A stretch of 64,000 nucleotides of DNA from CBDFKU01 sp965248975 (GTDB lineage Bacteria; Chloroflexota; Dehalococcoidia; Lucifugimonadales; JAGWBF01), in contig CBDFKU010000020.1 in NCBI GenBank assembly GCA_965248975.1, positions 124,001-188,000 on the forward strand, given 5' to 3'. Numbering within the stretch: position 1 is the first letter of the stretch; every line of letters begins with the position of its first letter. Below the pieces are notes generated by a model. That model was not told the DNA's origin. It did no database searches and was given only the letters and a program-made list of their open reading frames with translations. This document shows, in pieces, positions 16,296 through 24,844 of the stretch. The translations under genes and the position numbers were made by a program.

Positions 16296-17114
16296 CTATA
16301 TCCCCGGATTTGCCAGAAAGTCTAGTACCAGCGGGGCGATTTCATCGGCTATCCGGTTCGGCCCAAAAGGACCGCCGCCGACCTCCACCGCTCTATTTCG
16401 GGCGATCAGCCGGCTGATAACCGGCCTGCGCTCCTCTGTCAGAACCCCCGGCACTTCGTAATCGCCCCATATTATCAAGGTTGGACATTGCACCATCTTA
16501 AGGCGTTCGGTCATATATGTGTAGCCGCTGACCGCGTTCCGACCGAAGGCCGCAAACATCTCCCCCGGCTTCAACCACGCGAGGACCAGCCGGTTCACAA
16601 AATGAGGGGGTACCTGGGACCATCCACGCCGCATGGCGCCTTCCTTGAGGTCGTTCCACAGCTCGGTCAGATGCGAGCCGTCTTCCTTCACTCTCCAGTC
16701 CAGGTTGGTAGTGACACCCGGGAGCTGTTGGGCTACCTCCTCGTCGACGTAAGGCGGCCCGTAGAGAATCAGTTTGTCCAAACGCTCGGGATAAGCCGCC
16801 GCCACCTCTATCGCGGTCAGGGCCCCGGTGTGCCTGCCCATTATGCTGGCTGCGTTGATGTCCAGGCCGTCCAGTAGGCTGACGACGGCCTCCGCGTAGT
16901 CTTCAATGGAAGGCTGGGTCCGGGGCCTGTAAGAATCACCGTAGCCGATGGTGTCCATGGCTATAGCCCGTCTGTCCCTGGCAAGCAGCGGCATCAACTC
17001 GAGGTACTCGTCTACCCCACGAGGTGTAGCGTGAAGGAGGAGCAGAGGCTCTCCGGAGCCCTCAAAGCAGTAGTGGATCTGGCCGTCAGGAGTATCTACA
17101 AAGCCCCTTTTGAT
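16296..17114 (-). CDS. Alpha/beta hydrolase with GRHTG elbow; apparent ATC start
   Basis: The coding similarity begins well upstream of the first ATG (16997): KRGFVDTPDGQIHYCFEGSG and EPLLLLHATPRG are typical alpha/beta hydrolase strands with the oxyanion His. The frame is open back to an ATC at 17112-17114, which has AAGGGAGG just upstream at a 4-base spacing. This suggests either a mutated ATG or a rare ATC start, giving 272 residues. The nucleophile elbow reads SIMGRHTGALTA, with His where Ser is usual, and the acid lies in IIWGDYEVPG. The catalytic His is uncertain (GGGPFGPNR). Close paralogues of this type with HTG elbows are, as I recall, common, so the chemistry may not be serine hydrolysis. 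Confidence 0.7.
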   Translation of the reverse strand: MKRGFVDTPDGQIHYCFEGSGEPLLLLHATPRGVDEYLELMPLLARDRRAIAMDTIGYGDSYRPRTQPSIEDYAEAVVSLLDGLDINAASIMGRHTGALTAIEVAAAYPERLDKLILYGPPYVDEEVAQQLPGVTTNLDWRVKEDGSHLTELWNDLKEGAMRRGWSQVPPHFVNRLVLAWLKPGEMFAAFGRNAVSGYTYMTERLKMVQCPTLIIWGDYEVPGVLTEERRPVISRLIARNRAVEVGGGPFGPNRIADEIAPLVLDFLANPGI

Positions 17115-17260
17115 GTCGCCTCCCTTATGACCCGCTCAAGGGCGAGCGGCCCCATTGTACACCACTGGTGGGGCACGTTCCAACGTGAGTTGACAGCGCC
17201 CTCCCGTCCCAGCCACCTTGACGCCCCTGGGGGTCCCCACTACAATTGCCCTCGTCGGAC

Positions 17261-17312
17261 CGGGAGTACGATCCGGGAGTACGATCCGGGAGTACGATCC
17301 GGGAGTACGATC
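17261..17312. repeat. 13-bp tandem repeat, 4 perfect copies
   Basis: Four exact copies of CGGGAGTACGATC end directly at the AAGGAGG ribosome site of the luciferase-like gene at 17326. The tract therefore forms its leader, and probably part of the promoter-to-start spacing. Confidence 0.97.
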
Positions 17313-17325
17313 AAGGAGGTTGGCG

Positions 17326-18276
17326 ATGAGCCCGAAGGTAATCGGCATTGCAGCCACGGGGCCAGATGCCCCCGGAATCTTGGCAGCCATCCAGCGTGCC
17401 GAGGAGCTGGGAATCAGCGCGGCCTGGATGACCAGCGGCGGCGCGGCCGGGGTCGACGCTCTCACGATCTTCGCCGGTGCGGCCATGCGCACACAGCGCA
17501 TCCTGCTGGGGACGGCCATTGTGCCCACCTATCCGCGTCACCCGGTGGTCATGGTGCAGCAGGCCAACGTCATCGCGCAGCTGGCGCCGGGCCGCTTCCG
17601 TCTGGGCATAGGCCCTAGCCATCGCCCGACCATGACGGAAAGCTACGGGGTTGACTTCAAGGCCCCGCTGGGCCACCTCCGGGAGTACATGAAGATAGCC
17701 AAAACACTGCTCAGCACGGGTTCCGTTGACTTCGACGGGCGCCACTACGTGGCCCACGCGAAGATAGGGTACCCGACGGACATCCCGGTGATGGCATCGG
17801 CCCTGCAGGAGAAGTCGTTCCGGGTGTGCGGCGCCGAGTCCGACGGGGCCATCAGCTGGGTCTGTCCGCCCGCCTATCTCAGGGACGTGGCCCTGCCCGC
17901 CATGAAGGCCGGCGCCCAGGAGGCGGGACGCCCGTTGCCACCCCTGATCGCCCACGCGCCCGTCTCCGTCCACGAGAACGCCGCCGAAGTGCGGGAGGCC
18001 GTCAGGGCGCAGATAATGAACCCACGGCTGCCCTTCTACCAGCAGATGTTCGCCTCGGCGGGCTTCCCCGAGGCTTCCAGCGGCACCTGGAGCGACGGTA
18101 TGGTCGACGCCACCGTGTTCTGGGGCAACGAGTCCCAGGTGGCGGAGAAGCTGAATGGGTTGTTCGCCATGGGAGCCGACGAGATCCTGGTCACTCCGGT
18201 GCTGGCCGGGAGCAACCCCGAGGCTTCCAGGGAGCGCACCCTCAAGCTGTTGGGAGAGGTAGCCAGTTCAGGCTAG
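17326..18276 (+). CDS. Luciferase-like (LLM class) F420-dependent oxidoreductase
   Basis: A 316-residue TIM barrel. Characteristic stretches are AAIQRAEELGISAAWMT, RTQRILLGTAIVPTYPRHPVV, APGRFRLGIGPSHRP and VPEFAR-region equivalents such as IPVMASALQEKSFRVCG with DGAISWVCPPAYL. The size and the GTAIVPTYPRHP motif match F420-dependent reductases or dehydrogenases of the MSMEG/mer-like group more than FMN monooxygenases. AAGGAGGT precedes the ATG at 17326. A 13-bp tandem repeat lies immediately upstream. It converges with the next gene and the stop codons overlap. Confidence 0.86.
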   Translation: MSPKVIGIAATGPDAPGILAAIQRAEELGISAAWMTSGGAAGVDALTIFAGAAMRTQRILLGTAIVPTYPRHPVVMVQQANVIAQLAPGRFRLGIGPSHRPTMTESYGVDFKAPLGHLREYMKIAKTLLSTGSVDFDGRHYVAHAKIGYPTDIPVMASALQEKSFRVCGAESDGAISWVCPPAYLRDVALPAMKAGAQEAGRPLPPLIAHAPVSVHENAAEVREAVRAQIMNPRLPFYQQMFASAGFPEASSGTWSDGMVDATVFWGNESQVAEKLNGLFAMGADEILVTPVLAGSNPEASRERTLKLLGEVASSG

Positions 18277-19091
18277 CCTCCGCCATGGGAGTCTAGCTCG
18301 GCCAGGAAGCTGAGGACCTCCTCGGTGCATCGGTCCGGCATCAGTTGCTGGACGCCTATTCCCACGTTTGGGAAGACCACCAGCCTGGCGTCGCGGATCT
18401 GTTGCACCATTGCCCACTCCTCGTCCACAGGAGCCTGGAAGAACCGGTCGCCTACCATCACCAGCGTAGGGACCTCTATCCCTGACAGGACATCGGGCAG
18501 GTCGAGGGTGTCGGCGACGGTCAGGATGCTCAGCGCGACCTCGTTGGAGATTTTGGAGCGCTCGGCCAGGTCCCACTCGAACTGCTCCGGCGACACCCAT
18601 CTGGGCAAGGGGTCCGGGCGGGTCTCGACGAGATATCCCGCGAACCCCACTTCCCTGGTCCTGCCGATCATCTGCTCGAAGTGGAAATTATGGAAAGGCG
18701 CGGGCGAGTTGCAGGTGATGAGGCTCCTTACCCTGTCCCGGTAGGTGCTGGCGAACACCATCCCCCATATCCCCCCCGACTCGAACCCCAGCCAGTGGAT
18801 CCTCTCAATCCCCAGGTGGTCCACCAGGTTAAGGACATCCCCGGCGAATCGTTGGGGTGACCACTCTGACCCCTCCGGTGGCACCGAGGACCCTCCGTGT
18901 CCCCGTATGTCGTATCTGACCACCCTGAACTTCCTGGCGAGGGCGGGCACGCACTGGGTCCACCAACGCATGTCCCTGCTGGCCCCGTGGGACATCAGGA
19001 TCACGTCCTGGGGGTCGGCGTTCCACGGGTCCCGGAAGTCGTCCACGTGGTAGTGGAGCTCCACGCCGTCGTCGGTCCGCATCTTGGGCAT
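18273..19091 (-). CDS. Alpha/beta hydrolase fold protein with degenerate triad
   Basis: A 272-residue alpha/beta hydrolase fold: ILMSHGASRDMRWWTQCV is the oxyanion region and RYDIRGHGGSS the loop after strand 4. The elbow reads WLGFESGGIWG, with Glu at the nucleophile position followed by Ser. TLVMVGDRFFQAP supplies the acid, but where a catalytic His is expected the sequence reads VFPNVGIGVQQL. The Ser-His pair therefore seems lost, and the protein may be a non-hydrolytic member or may use another mechanism. The stop overlaps that of the converging luciferase-like gene. Confidence 0.78.
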   Translation of the reverse strand: MPKMRTDDGVELHYHVDDFRDPWNADPQDVILMSHGASRDMRWWTQCVPALARKFRVVRYDIRGHGGSSVPPEGSEWSPQRFAGDVLNLVDHLGIERIHWLGFESGGIWGMVFASTYRDRVRSLITCNSPAPFHNFHFEQMIGRTREVGFAGYLVETRPDPLPRWVSPEQFEWDLAERSKISNEVALSILTVADTLDLPDVLSGIEVPTLVMVGDRFFQAPVDEEWAMVQQIRDARLVVFPNVGIGVQQLMPDRCTEEVLSFLAELDSHGGG

Positions 19092-19150
19092 CGATCAGTC
19101 CTCTCTAGAAGGCCAAATCGGACGGGGTTTAACTCAGTTCATTGAAAGCC

Positions 19151-19247
19151 TGTCAAACCATGAGCGATATCACCCTTCGACAAGCTCAGAACAAACGATG
19201 ATGCGTCGTCAGGAGTCCTGCGCCGCTCACGGTGAGCTTCTCGAACC
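19151..19247. repeat. REP-like intergenic repeat
   Basis: It contains TGTCAAACCATGAGC, CCCTTCGACAAGCTCAG and, inverted, GGTGAGCTTCTCGAACC, the same motif set as at 10335-10429. It lies between the alpha/beta hydrolase and the dehydratase-like gene and reaches to within about 12 bp of the stop of the latter. Confidence 0.6.
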
Positions 19248-19258
19248 GCGGGGGCGGG

Positions 19259-20728
19259 TCAACCGGCTTGGCCTTCTCCATCGTCGTCATCGATGCCGGC
19301 CAGACGCCGCACCAGCGCCTCCCGCTCCTCCAGGCCGTAGCGCCGCAGGATCTCCATCATCTGAGAGGCCGGCGACCCTCCGCCGTGGGCGCTGATCACG
19401 GCGTACCAGCCCCCCTGGTAGGAGGCAGTCACGTCCTCGATGAACCGGGCCATCTTCAGGCGGTCTCCGGTGGGGACGTCGGCCCGGCCCCGGAAGTATT
19501 TGTCCAGGTCCTTGCGGACATCGGGATCCGTCTCCTCGTCGGGCTCCGGGGCCGCCACCACGATTCCCCCGGCGATCTCGTGGGTCAGCCGGAACATATC
19601 GTAGATATGGGTCCCCATGAGGTGCTTGCCCACGTTGGAGTACACCTCGTCGGGCTGGTAGTTGCCTGCGGGAAGCTGCTTCCCGAACATGGAGGAGGCA
19701 ACACCACAGGCGTAGAAACCCTCGACGATCCTGATCAGCTCGGCCATCTTGTCCCCCAGCCTCTGGTTGTCCGCAAGGGGCAGGCCGTTGTAGTCCGCGA
19801 TGGAGGACGAGGCGCCGATCACCATGTCCCCCAGCCCGGCACGGCATCCGATGCAGCTGTGGCGGTGGAAAGCGGCGAAGGAGTGGGCCAGGGGCCCGGC
19901 GAAGGCTTGCTCGCGGCAGAGGAACACCCGCTCCCAGGGCACCAGCACGTCCTCGAACACTACCAGGGCCGTGGCCTGGGCGTACCGGGCGCTGTGGGGC
20001 GCTTTGCTCAGCATCGCGAAGGTGCCGGGCCTGCTTGGGACCCGGGCCACCATGTGGATCCCGGGTGCGTCCACCGGTACGGCGAAGGCCACGGCGTAGT
20101 CCCGGTCCGCCTCGGACATGGCCCGGGTGGGCAGGACGATGAACTCGTGGGCGTAGGGCGCCCCGGTGACGATCGCCTTGGCGCCTCGCACCGTGATCCC
20201 ATCTGGCCCCTCTTCTACCACTCGCAAGTATGCATCAGGGTCTTCCTGCTGGGAGGGGCGCTTGCTGCGGTCCCCCTTCCCGTCGGTCATGGCCACCGCG
20301 CAGGTCAGGTCTTCCTCCTGAACGTATTTCAGGTAGTCGCGGAACCGCTGATGGTAGTCGGTTTCTTCGGACTGGTCCGTCTCGAAGGTGATGGCGTACA
20401 GTGCGTTGAGGGCGTCGTGAGTCAGGTAGCGCTGGGCGCATCCCACCACCTTACACAGCGCTCGGCTCAGCTCCAGCTTCTTCAGCAGGTCCTGGGGCGT
20501 CTCGTCGATGGCCAGGAGGCGGTTCACAGGCCCCACCGTCAGCGGCGAGTCCGCCACGGCCAGGTCCCGAAGCTCGGGGTCCACGGCATACTGGTATGTT
20601 AGGGAGACTGCGCGGATCCCCGACTGGAGCAGCGGTTCCTCGGGGACACTGTCCACCGGGCCGCCTCCGATGTGGACCCGGGGTCGCAGACTGCGTAGAC
20701 TCTCCACGTATTGATCGGGCGTTTTCAT
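19259..20728 (-). CDS. 4-hydroxyphenylacetate 3-hydroxylase / 4-hydroxybutyryl-CoA dehydratase family flavoprotein
   Basis: A 489-residue protein, the size of 4-hydroxybutyryl-CoA dehydratase. The shared core is clear: AMTDGKGDRSKRPSQQEDPD, GITVRGAKAIVTGAPYAHEF, and a C-terminal ISAHGGGSPASQMM. The dehydratase holds a [4Fe-4S] cluster through three Cys and one His. Here Cys97, His288 and Cys295 fit by spacing, but the second Cys is Tyr101 (GCAQRYLTHDALN). So it may lack the cluster, or use another ligand, and could act as an FADH2-dependent monooxygenase. A partner reductase is not next to it. Confidence 0.83.
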   Translation of the reverse strand: MKTPDQYVESLRSLRPRVHIGGGPVDSVPEEPLLQSGIRAVSLTYQYAVDPELRDLAVADSPLTVGPVNRLLAIDETPQDLLKKLELSRALCKVVGCAQRYLTHDALNALYAITFETDQSEETDYHQRFRDYLKYVQEEDLTCAVAMTDGKGDRSKRPSQQEDPDAYLRVVEEGPDGITVRGAKAIVTGAPYAHEFIVLPTRAMSEADRDYAVAFAVPVDAPGIHMVARVPSRPGTFAMLSKAPHSARYAQATALVVFEDVLVPWERVFLCREQAFAGPLAHSFAAFHRHSCIGCRAGLGDMVIGASSSIADYNGLPLADNQRLGDKMAELIRIVEGFYACGVASSMFGKQLPAGNYQPDEVYSNVGKHLMGTHIYDMFRLTHEIAGGIVVAAPEPDEETDPDVRKDLDKYFRGRADVPTGDRLKMARFIEDVTASYQGGWYAVISAHGGGSPASQMMEILRRYGLEEREALVRRLAGIDDDDGEGQAG

Positions 20729-20806
20729 AGCTGTTCAAGGGCGATTGTAGCACCACAACCCGAAGGTGGCAATCGTGGGCCGAAGGGTTGGAACCGGGCC
20801 GTTCCG

Positions 20807-20836
20807 TTGACATCGACGCTCATGCTGTGCTAATTT
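20807..20836 (+). promoter_or_regulatory. Sigma70-type promoter for the amidohydrolase at 20912
   Basis: TTGACA (20807-20812) and TAATTT (20831-20836) are separated by 18 bases, about 75 bases before the ATG. Confidence 0.6.
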
Positions 20837-20911
20837 TTCATTAGATAACGGCACCCCGGAAACCGGTACCGAGCACTTGCCCAGGCCGTATCGGCCCTGA
20901 AGGAGGAGGTC

Positions 20912-22066
20912 ATGCAGAAAGGGTTCAGAATAATCGACTCCGATGCCCACTCCATGGAGCCCATGGAGCTGTGGGACAAGTACTTGGACCCAAAGTACAG
21001 GCCCTGGGCCCCCGGTGGCGCAAAAAACAAGAACATCGCCGGCGCACGGCGGGTGAACGAGGTGGGGATGGGCCGACGCCTCGATGGTACCGCCGGGCCG
21101 CCCTTCATCCGTGACGGCAAGGGCGGGCTCCTCACCTACGACGAGGCCTATGCCCCCTACATCGAGAGGCAGTACGAGCCCAGCGCCTACCATATGTATA
21201 TGGACAGCGTTGGCATCGACTATCAGGTCCTGTACCCCACCACCTGCCTCAGCCTCACGACCCTGGAGGCCGATGGTGTCAGGCAAGAGCAGAGCCCGGA
21301 GGTGGCCGCGGCCTTGTGGCGGGCCTACAACCAGTGGCTGTCCGACTTCTGCAAGGGCGGCGAGGGCAGGCTCTTGGGCGGCGCCGGCATAGACCTGAGG
21401 GACGCGGATCAGGCGGCCAAGGACATTCGGTGGGCGGTGAAGGAGCTGGGGCTTCGGGCTGCGTTCATGGTCCCTCAACCAGCCCTGGGTATCCCGCTGC
21501 ACGACCCCTACTACGACGTCCTCTGGGGGGAGATCGCCGACCTTGGGATCCCCATCGCCTGCCACGGCAGCCAGGGTAGCTGCCACGCCGGCACCCCCTA
21601 CTGGGGGCAGGCGTGGGGTATGGGGCGGGCCTCCGTATCCTTCCCCATGGAAGAGATGATGTTCTGCGTCATGGCCTGCGCCGGCGGCATCTTCGAGCGA
21701 CATCCCAAGCTGAAGGTGGTGTACCTGGAGTCATCGGCGGGATGGGCCCCCTTCTGGTGCTGGTGGATGGACGAGAAGTACAAGCAAAAGGTGCTGGACC
21801 CGGACACCCCCGAGCCACCTTCCTACTACTTCAAGCGCAACTGCTGGATCTCTGCGGAACCCGACGAGCCTGGAATCAGCTACTGCGTCCAGTTCGGGCT
21901 TGAGGACAACGTGGTAACCGCTACCGACTTCCCACATCCCGAGGACTCGGACTTCCCCAACGTGCTCAACGAGTTCTTCGAGGTGCAGCCCGAGGCGATC
22001 TCTCAGGACCAGATGCGCAAGATCCTCTGGGACAATCCGGCGAGGCTGTACGGCATAGAGCAGTAA
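20912..22066 (+). CDS. Amidohydrolase family protein (ACMSD-like, subgroup A)
   Basis: A 384-residue metal-dependent TIM barrel. Metal-site motifs are IIDSDAHSMEPMELW (DxH variant of the usual HxH), IACHGSQGSCH in the middle and TATDFPHPEDSDFPNV with the conserved Asp. The family decarboxylates or hydrolyses carboxylated ring-cleavage products. It shares the opening DSDAHSMEP and the ending LWDNPARLYGIEQ with the paralogue at 56635-57798, so those two form a subgroup distinct from the three at 50523, 61366 and 62514. GAAGGAGGAG precedes the ATG. A good promoter lies upstream and a strong terminator downstream, so it is monocistronic. Confidence 0.87.
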   Translation: MQKGFRIIDSDAHSMEPMELWDKYLDPKYRPWAPGGAKNKNIAGARRVNEVGMGRRLDGTAGPPFIRDGKGGLLTYDEAYAPYIERQYEPSAYHMYMDSVGIDYQVLYPTTCLSLTTLEADGVRQEQSPEVAAALWRAYNQWLSDFCKGGEGRLLGGAGIDLRDADQAAKDIRWAVKELGLRAAFMVPQPALGIPLHDPYYDVLWGEIADLGIPIACHGSQGSCHAGTPYWGQAWGMGRASVSFPMEEMMFCVMACAGGIFERHPKLKVVYLESSAGWAPFWCWWMDEKYKQKVLDPDTPEPPSYYFKRNCWISAEPDEPGISYCVQFGLEDNVVTATDFPHPEDSDFPNVLNEFFEVQPEAISQDQMRKILWDNPARLYGIEQ

Positions 22067-22090
22067 GCCGCCGGTCATCTGTCGGCGCAT

Positions 22091-22132
22091 AGAGGGCGGC
22101 TCCCCGGCATGGGGGGCCGCCCTCTATTTTTT
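22091..22132 (+). terminator. Rho-independent terminator
   Basis: A strong GC stem AGAGGGCGG-C(T)CCCC / GGGG-GCCGCCCTCT is followed by ATTTTTTC. It lies 25 bp after the amidohydrolase stop. Confidence 0.88.
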
Positions 22133-22215
22133 CAATTTCCTCAGCCCTTTCGAGGACCCCAATTCCTGGTGAGAAATTGGGGTGAAACTGGTTAGAGATT
22201 CCCTGTAACTTCCTA

Positions 22216-22244
22216 TTGACAGGCTCAAACAACTATGATACTGT
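22216..22244 (+). promoter_or_regulatory. Sigma70-type promoter of the GntR-receiver gene
   Basis: TTGACA (22216-22221) and TACTGT (22239-22244) are separated by 17 bases. The start of transcription would lie just before the palindrome at 22268-22301. Confidence 0.6.
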
Positions 22245-22267
22245 CTGTACCCATGAGGCAAGAATAT

Positions 22268-22301
22268 CGATATACTAGTACAGCGGTACACCAGTATACT
22301 G
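22268..22301. promoter_or_regulatory. Palindromic operator candidate for the GntR regulator
   Basis: An imperfect palindrome pairs ATATACTAGTAC with GTACACCAGTATAC around a short centre. The half-sites GTAC and GTATAC resemble GntR/HutC-type operators. It lies between promoter and coding start, a position suited to autoregulation. Confidence 0.45.
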
Positions 22302-22327
22302 ATAAGGTAAGTGGGGGCAAAGTACAG

Positions 22328-22957
22328 ATGGTCACATCTCATTACGAGAACCTGGGCCTGAGGTACATCAGCGTAGCAAACGCCCTGAGGCAGAAGATCG
22401 TCAATGGCCTTTACCAGCCCGGCGAGCGCCTCCAGCCCCAGCACAACCTGGCCAAGGAGCACAACGTCTCCTTCATCACCCTCAAGCGGGCCCTGGACGT
22501 CCTGGAGCAAGAGGGATACGTCGTCCGCAAGATAGGCCAGGGCACCTACGCCTCCCTTCCCGAAGACAACGCCCCGACCGCACTGATTATCGATGACGAC
22601 TCGATAATCCGGGAGCTCTTCTCCAGAGCCCTCCCAGAGTTCGGCTGGAACACCGTCGTCGCCGATTCCGGTGAGGCCGGGGTGGAGGCATTCGGGGCGC
22701 AGCAGTTCGACCTGATTTTCCTGGACTTGGTAATGCCGGGGATGAACGGAGCCGAGACCTTCCGAGAGATTCGGAAGCTGGCCCCGAACGCCTATGTAGT
22801 GATCATCACGGGCTATCCGGACTCGACGATCATGGCGGAAGCCTTGGACATCGGGCCTTTTGCGGTGATGAAGAAGCCCTTCTCCCTCGAGGAGTTGGGA
22901 GTGGTGCTCGGTCGCGTGGCAGGCGGGCATGAGCTTGTCATGAGGCGGGTGAGCTGA
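22328..22957 (+). CDS. GntR winged-helix regulator fused to a C-terminal receiver domain
   Basis: A 209-residue protein. Residues 1-75 are a GntR winged helix (ISVANALRQKIVNGLYQPGERLQPQHNLAKEHNVSFITLKRALDVLEQEGYVVRKIGQGTY). From about residue 80 there is a complete receiver: LIIDDDSIIREL, phosphoacceptor Asp in LIFLDLVMPGMNG, Thr in VIITGYPDS, and Lys in VMKKPFSLEE. The order, DNA-binding first and receiver last, is the reverse of ordinary response regulators. The receiver takes the place of the usual ligand-binding domain. The start was placed at the ATG at 22328 because an upstream frame would run through the promoter and operator. No kinase is adjacent; the kinase at 27625 is the nearest. 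Confidence 0.85.
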   Translation: MVTSHYENLGLRYISVANALRQKIVNGLYQPGERLQPQHNLAKEHNVSFITLKRALDVLEQEGYVVRKIGQGTYASLPEDNAPTALIIDDDSIIRELFSRALPEFGWNTVVADSGEAGVEAFGAQQFDLIFLDLVMPGMNGAETFREIRKLAPNAYVVIITGYPDSTIMAEALDIGPFAVMKKPFSLEELGVVLGRVAGGHELVMRRVS

Positions 22958-23012
22958 ATCCGGTATCACAGATAGGACGGCGGTCACTAAAAAAACAGGA
23001 GGGAACACGGTC

Positions 23013-23471
23013 ATGTTGAAGCTCAAGGTCCTGGTGGTAGTTGGTGTCCTGGCTGGATTCGCGGTATTCGGCGCGATGCTGGCTCACGGTTCATGGTGGT
23101 GGAACTCCAAGATCGACATCGAGGGTGTCGTCCTGCAGACCATCTGGGAAGTGACCGACGATGGCGAAAACGTATACTACTACAACTCCGACTTCAAAGT
23201 ACTGCATCCCAAGTTTGCTGACGTCGAGATCATCGAGCAGTCGGCCAACGAGACGGTGACCCTGGTCAAGAGGGGAAGGCTAAAGTGCACCTCCGAGGGA
23301 GTCCAGGTCACGGTCAAGGGTAAGGTCAATGCTCTGCCCGGTGCCACGGGAACCCAGGCAAAGGTCACACTCACGGCCGATGGTGTGGTGGTATCCGAGA
23401 AGACGGGCAACGTCGGCAACTGGATAGTCCAGAAGAAGGTTCTTCTCCCGACGACCACGGCTAGCTGCTAG
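23013..23471 (+). CDS. Secreted or anchored small protein with GSWWWN motif, paralogue 1
   Basis: A 152-residue protein of no family I recognise. The N-terminus LKLKVLVVVGVLAGFAVFGAMLAHG is a signal peptide or anchor. It is followed by GSWWWNSKIDIEGVVLQTIW, then a beta-rich region with ADVEIIEQSANETVTLV and a C-terminal Cys. The gene at 26941 has the same plan (GSWWWNAHLDVEGVEVRTAW and NAEIIEVADNEIVTI, with two Cys). The two flank a large secreted protein gene, so the three may form a cell-surface system. AGGAGGG lies 9 bases before the ATG. Confidence 0.75.
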   Translation: MLKLKVLVVVGVLAGFAVFGAMLAHGSWWWNSKIDIEGVVLQTIWEVTDDGENVYYYNSDFKVLHPKFADVEIIEQSANETVTLVKRGRLKCTSEGVQVTVKGKVNALPGATGTQAKVTLTADGVVVSEKTGNVGNWIVQKKVLLPTTTASC

Positions 23472-23710
23472 AAATTAGCACCGGGGCTAGCTGGGCGGCC
23501 TTCATCCCTGCCCTACCTTGAACTGGGAACGGCAGGGGTGGAGGACCAACCCAGGGCAGACGATCCTAAAACCTACCCCGGCTGCGCCCTTGTACCGCAC
23601 CTCAGGATACATCCTCCCCCACGGATGCAATCTCATGAAAACCGACCTTAGTAGAGGTCTATCTCCCGAAAGGGCCGGTGTACGTAATGCAGGTCTTGAA
23701 GAACAAGAGA

Positions 23711-24844
23711 CTAGTACTCAGTCAACTTGTGATTTGAAGGATATAGCCGATGGAGTTTCGCCCTAGCATCTTGGGTGTTGAAGCGCCAATGGATAGAGGC
23801 TCGGGCGGCGTTTCGCTCCCCCTCCAGGGCCTGAATTTCTCGGCGGAGGGCAGCCTCATCGGGGACACGCCTCCTCAGGCAAGATCGGGCCAGGACGCTG
23901 AACTCGATCTCCGCCATGTTGAGCCAACTGCCGTGTTTGGGGGTGTGGTGGAACTCCAGCCGCTTTACGATACGCCGGGCCTCAGGGGCAGGAAAGGCCT
24001 CGTACAGGGAAGCCGGGCGATGAGTGTTCAGGTTATCCAGAACAACTCGCACCACCGGGGCCTCCGGGTAGGCCTCATCCACCAACCAACGCATCTGACG
24101 GGCGAAGTCCTGCTGGGTCCGCCGCTGGGTGATGGCCACGTGTCTCCAGCCCTGCAGCGGCTCGCAGGTCAGGAACAGGTTCCGGGTGCCCTCCCTTCGG
24201 TACAAAGTAGTCCTGTCGCCGCGGCTGTCCCGGCTTCGCTGGGAGGGGCGGCCGTGGCTCGCTCAACAGCTGAGTCGAGGTCTCGTCAAAGCAGACCACC
24301 GGCCGCCGGGGGTCATAGGGCTCGGCATACAGGTCCAGCACATCCTCCATGGCTGCCACAAAGTCGGCGCTCACCTTAGGAATACACCATTCCTTCTTCT
24401 GCCACGGCTTAAGAACGTTTTTTTGAGCCGCTTGCGGATGCCTTCATGGGACATGGAGGGCACCAACCCTAGCTCTACCACTTTCCCGGCCAACAGCCGC
24501 AGGGTCCAGTGGTCGTGGCCCTCCGGCGCGGCGCTGCAGGCCAGGGCGATGAGGTGGGCCTCTCCCTTGTCGTCCAGCTTCCTCCGTGGCCTGGGCCTGG
24601 GCCTTTCCAGCAAAGCCCCCTTCATGCCCTCTTCAGCGAAACGCCGCTTGATGCGGAACACTGTGCCTACGGAGACGTCCAAGGCCTCAGACACCTTGGG
24701 AGCCTTCCAACCCTCATCGCTCTTTAGTAGAATCCTCGCCCGGGTCATCACACGAGCCCGGCTCTTCCCACTTCGAATCAATTGCTGGAGTTGTTCCCAG
24801 TCTTCCTGGTCCAAGCGCACCCTATACTTTTCCCGTCGTCCCAT
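23711..24844 (-). pseudogene. IS630 transposase, inactivated by an extra base
   Basis: The two-frame layout and the A7 slippery run match copy 1, and the helix-turn-helix part is intact with one change (DQEDWEQ for DQEDREQ). In the catalytic frame the sequence after GQPRRQDY changes from GAGTACCG to TTTGTACCG near 24204. That is a net gain of one base, which throws the frame into FVPKGGHPEPVP. The first Asp motif VCFDE is thereby separated from VVLDNLNTH and the Glu motif, so no active enzyme is made. Confidence 0.88.

Noticed and set aside
19232..20602. Long plus-strand frame opposite the dehydratase-like flavoprotein
   Set aside because: Antisense shadow; the minus strand has unmistakable family sequence.
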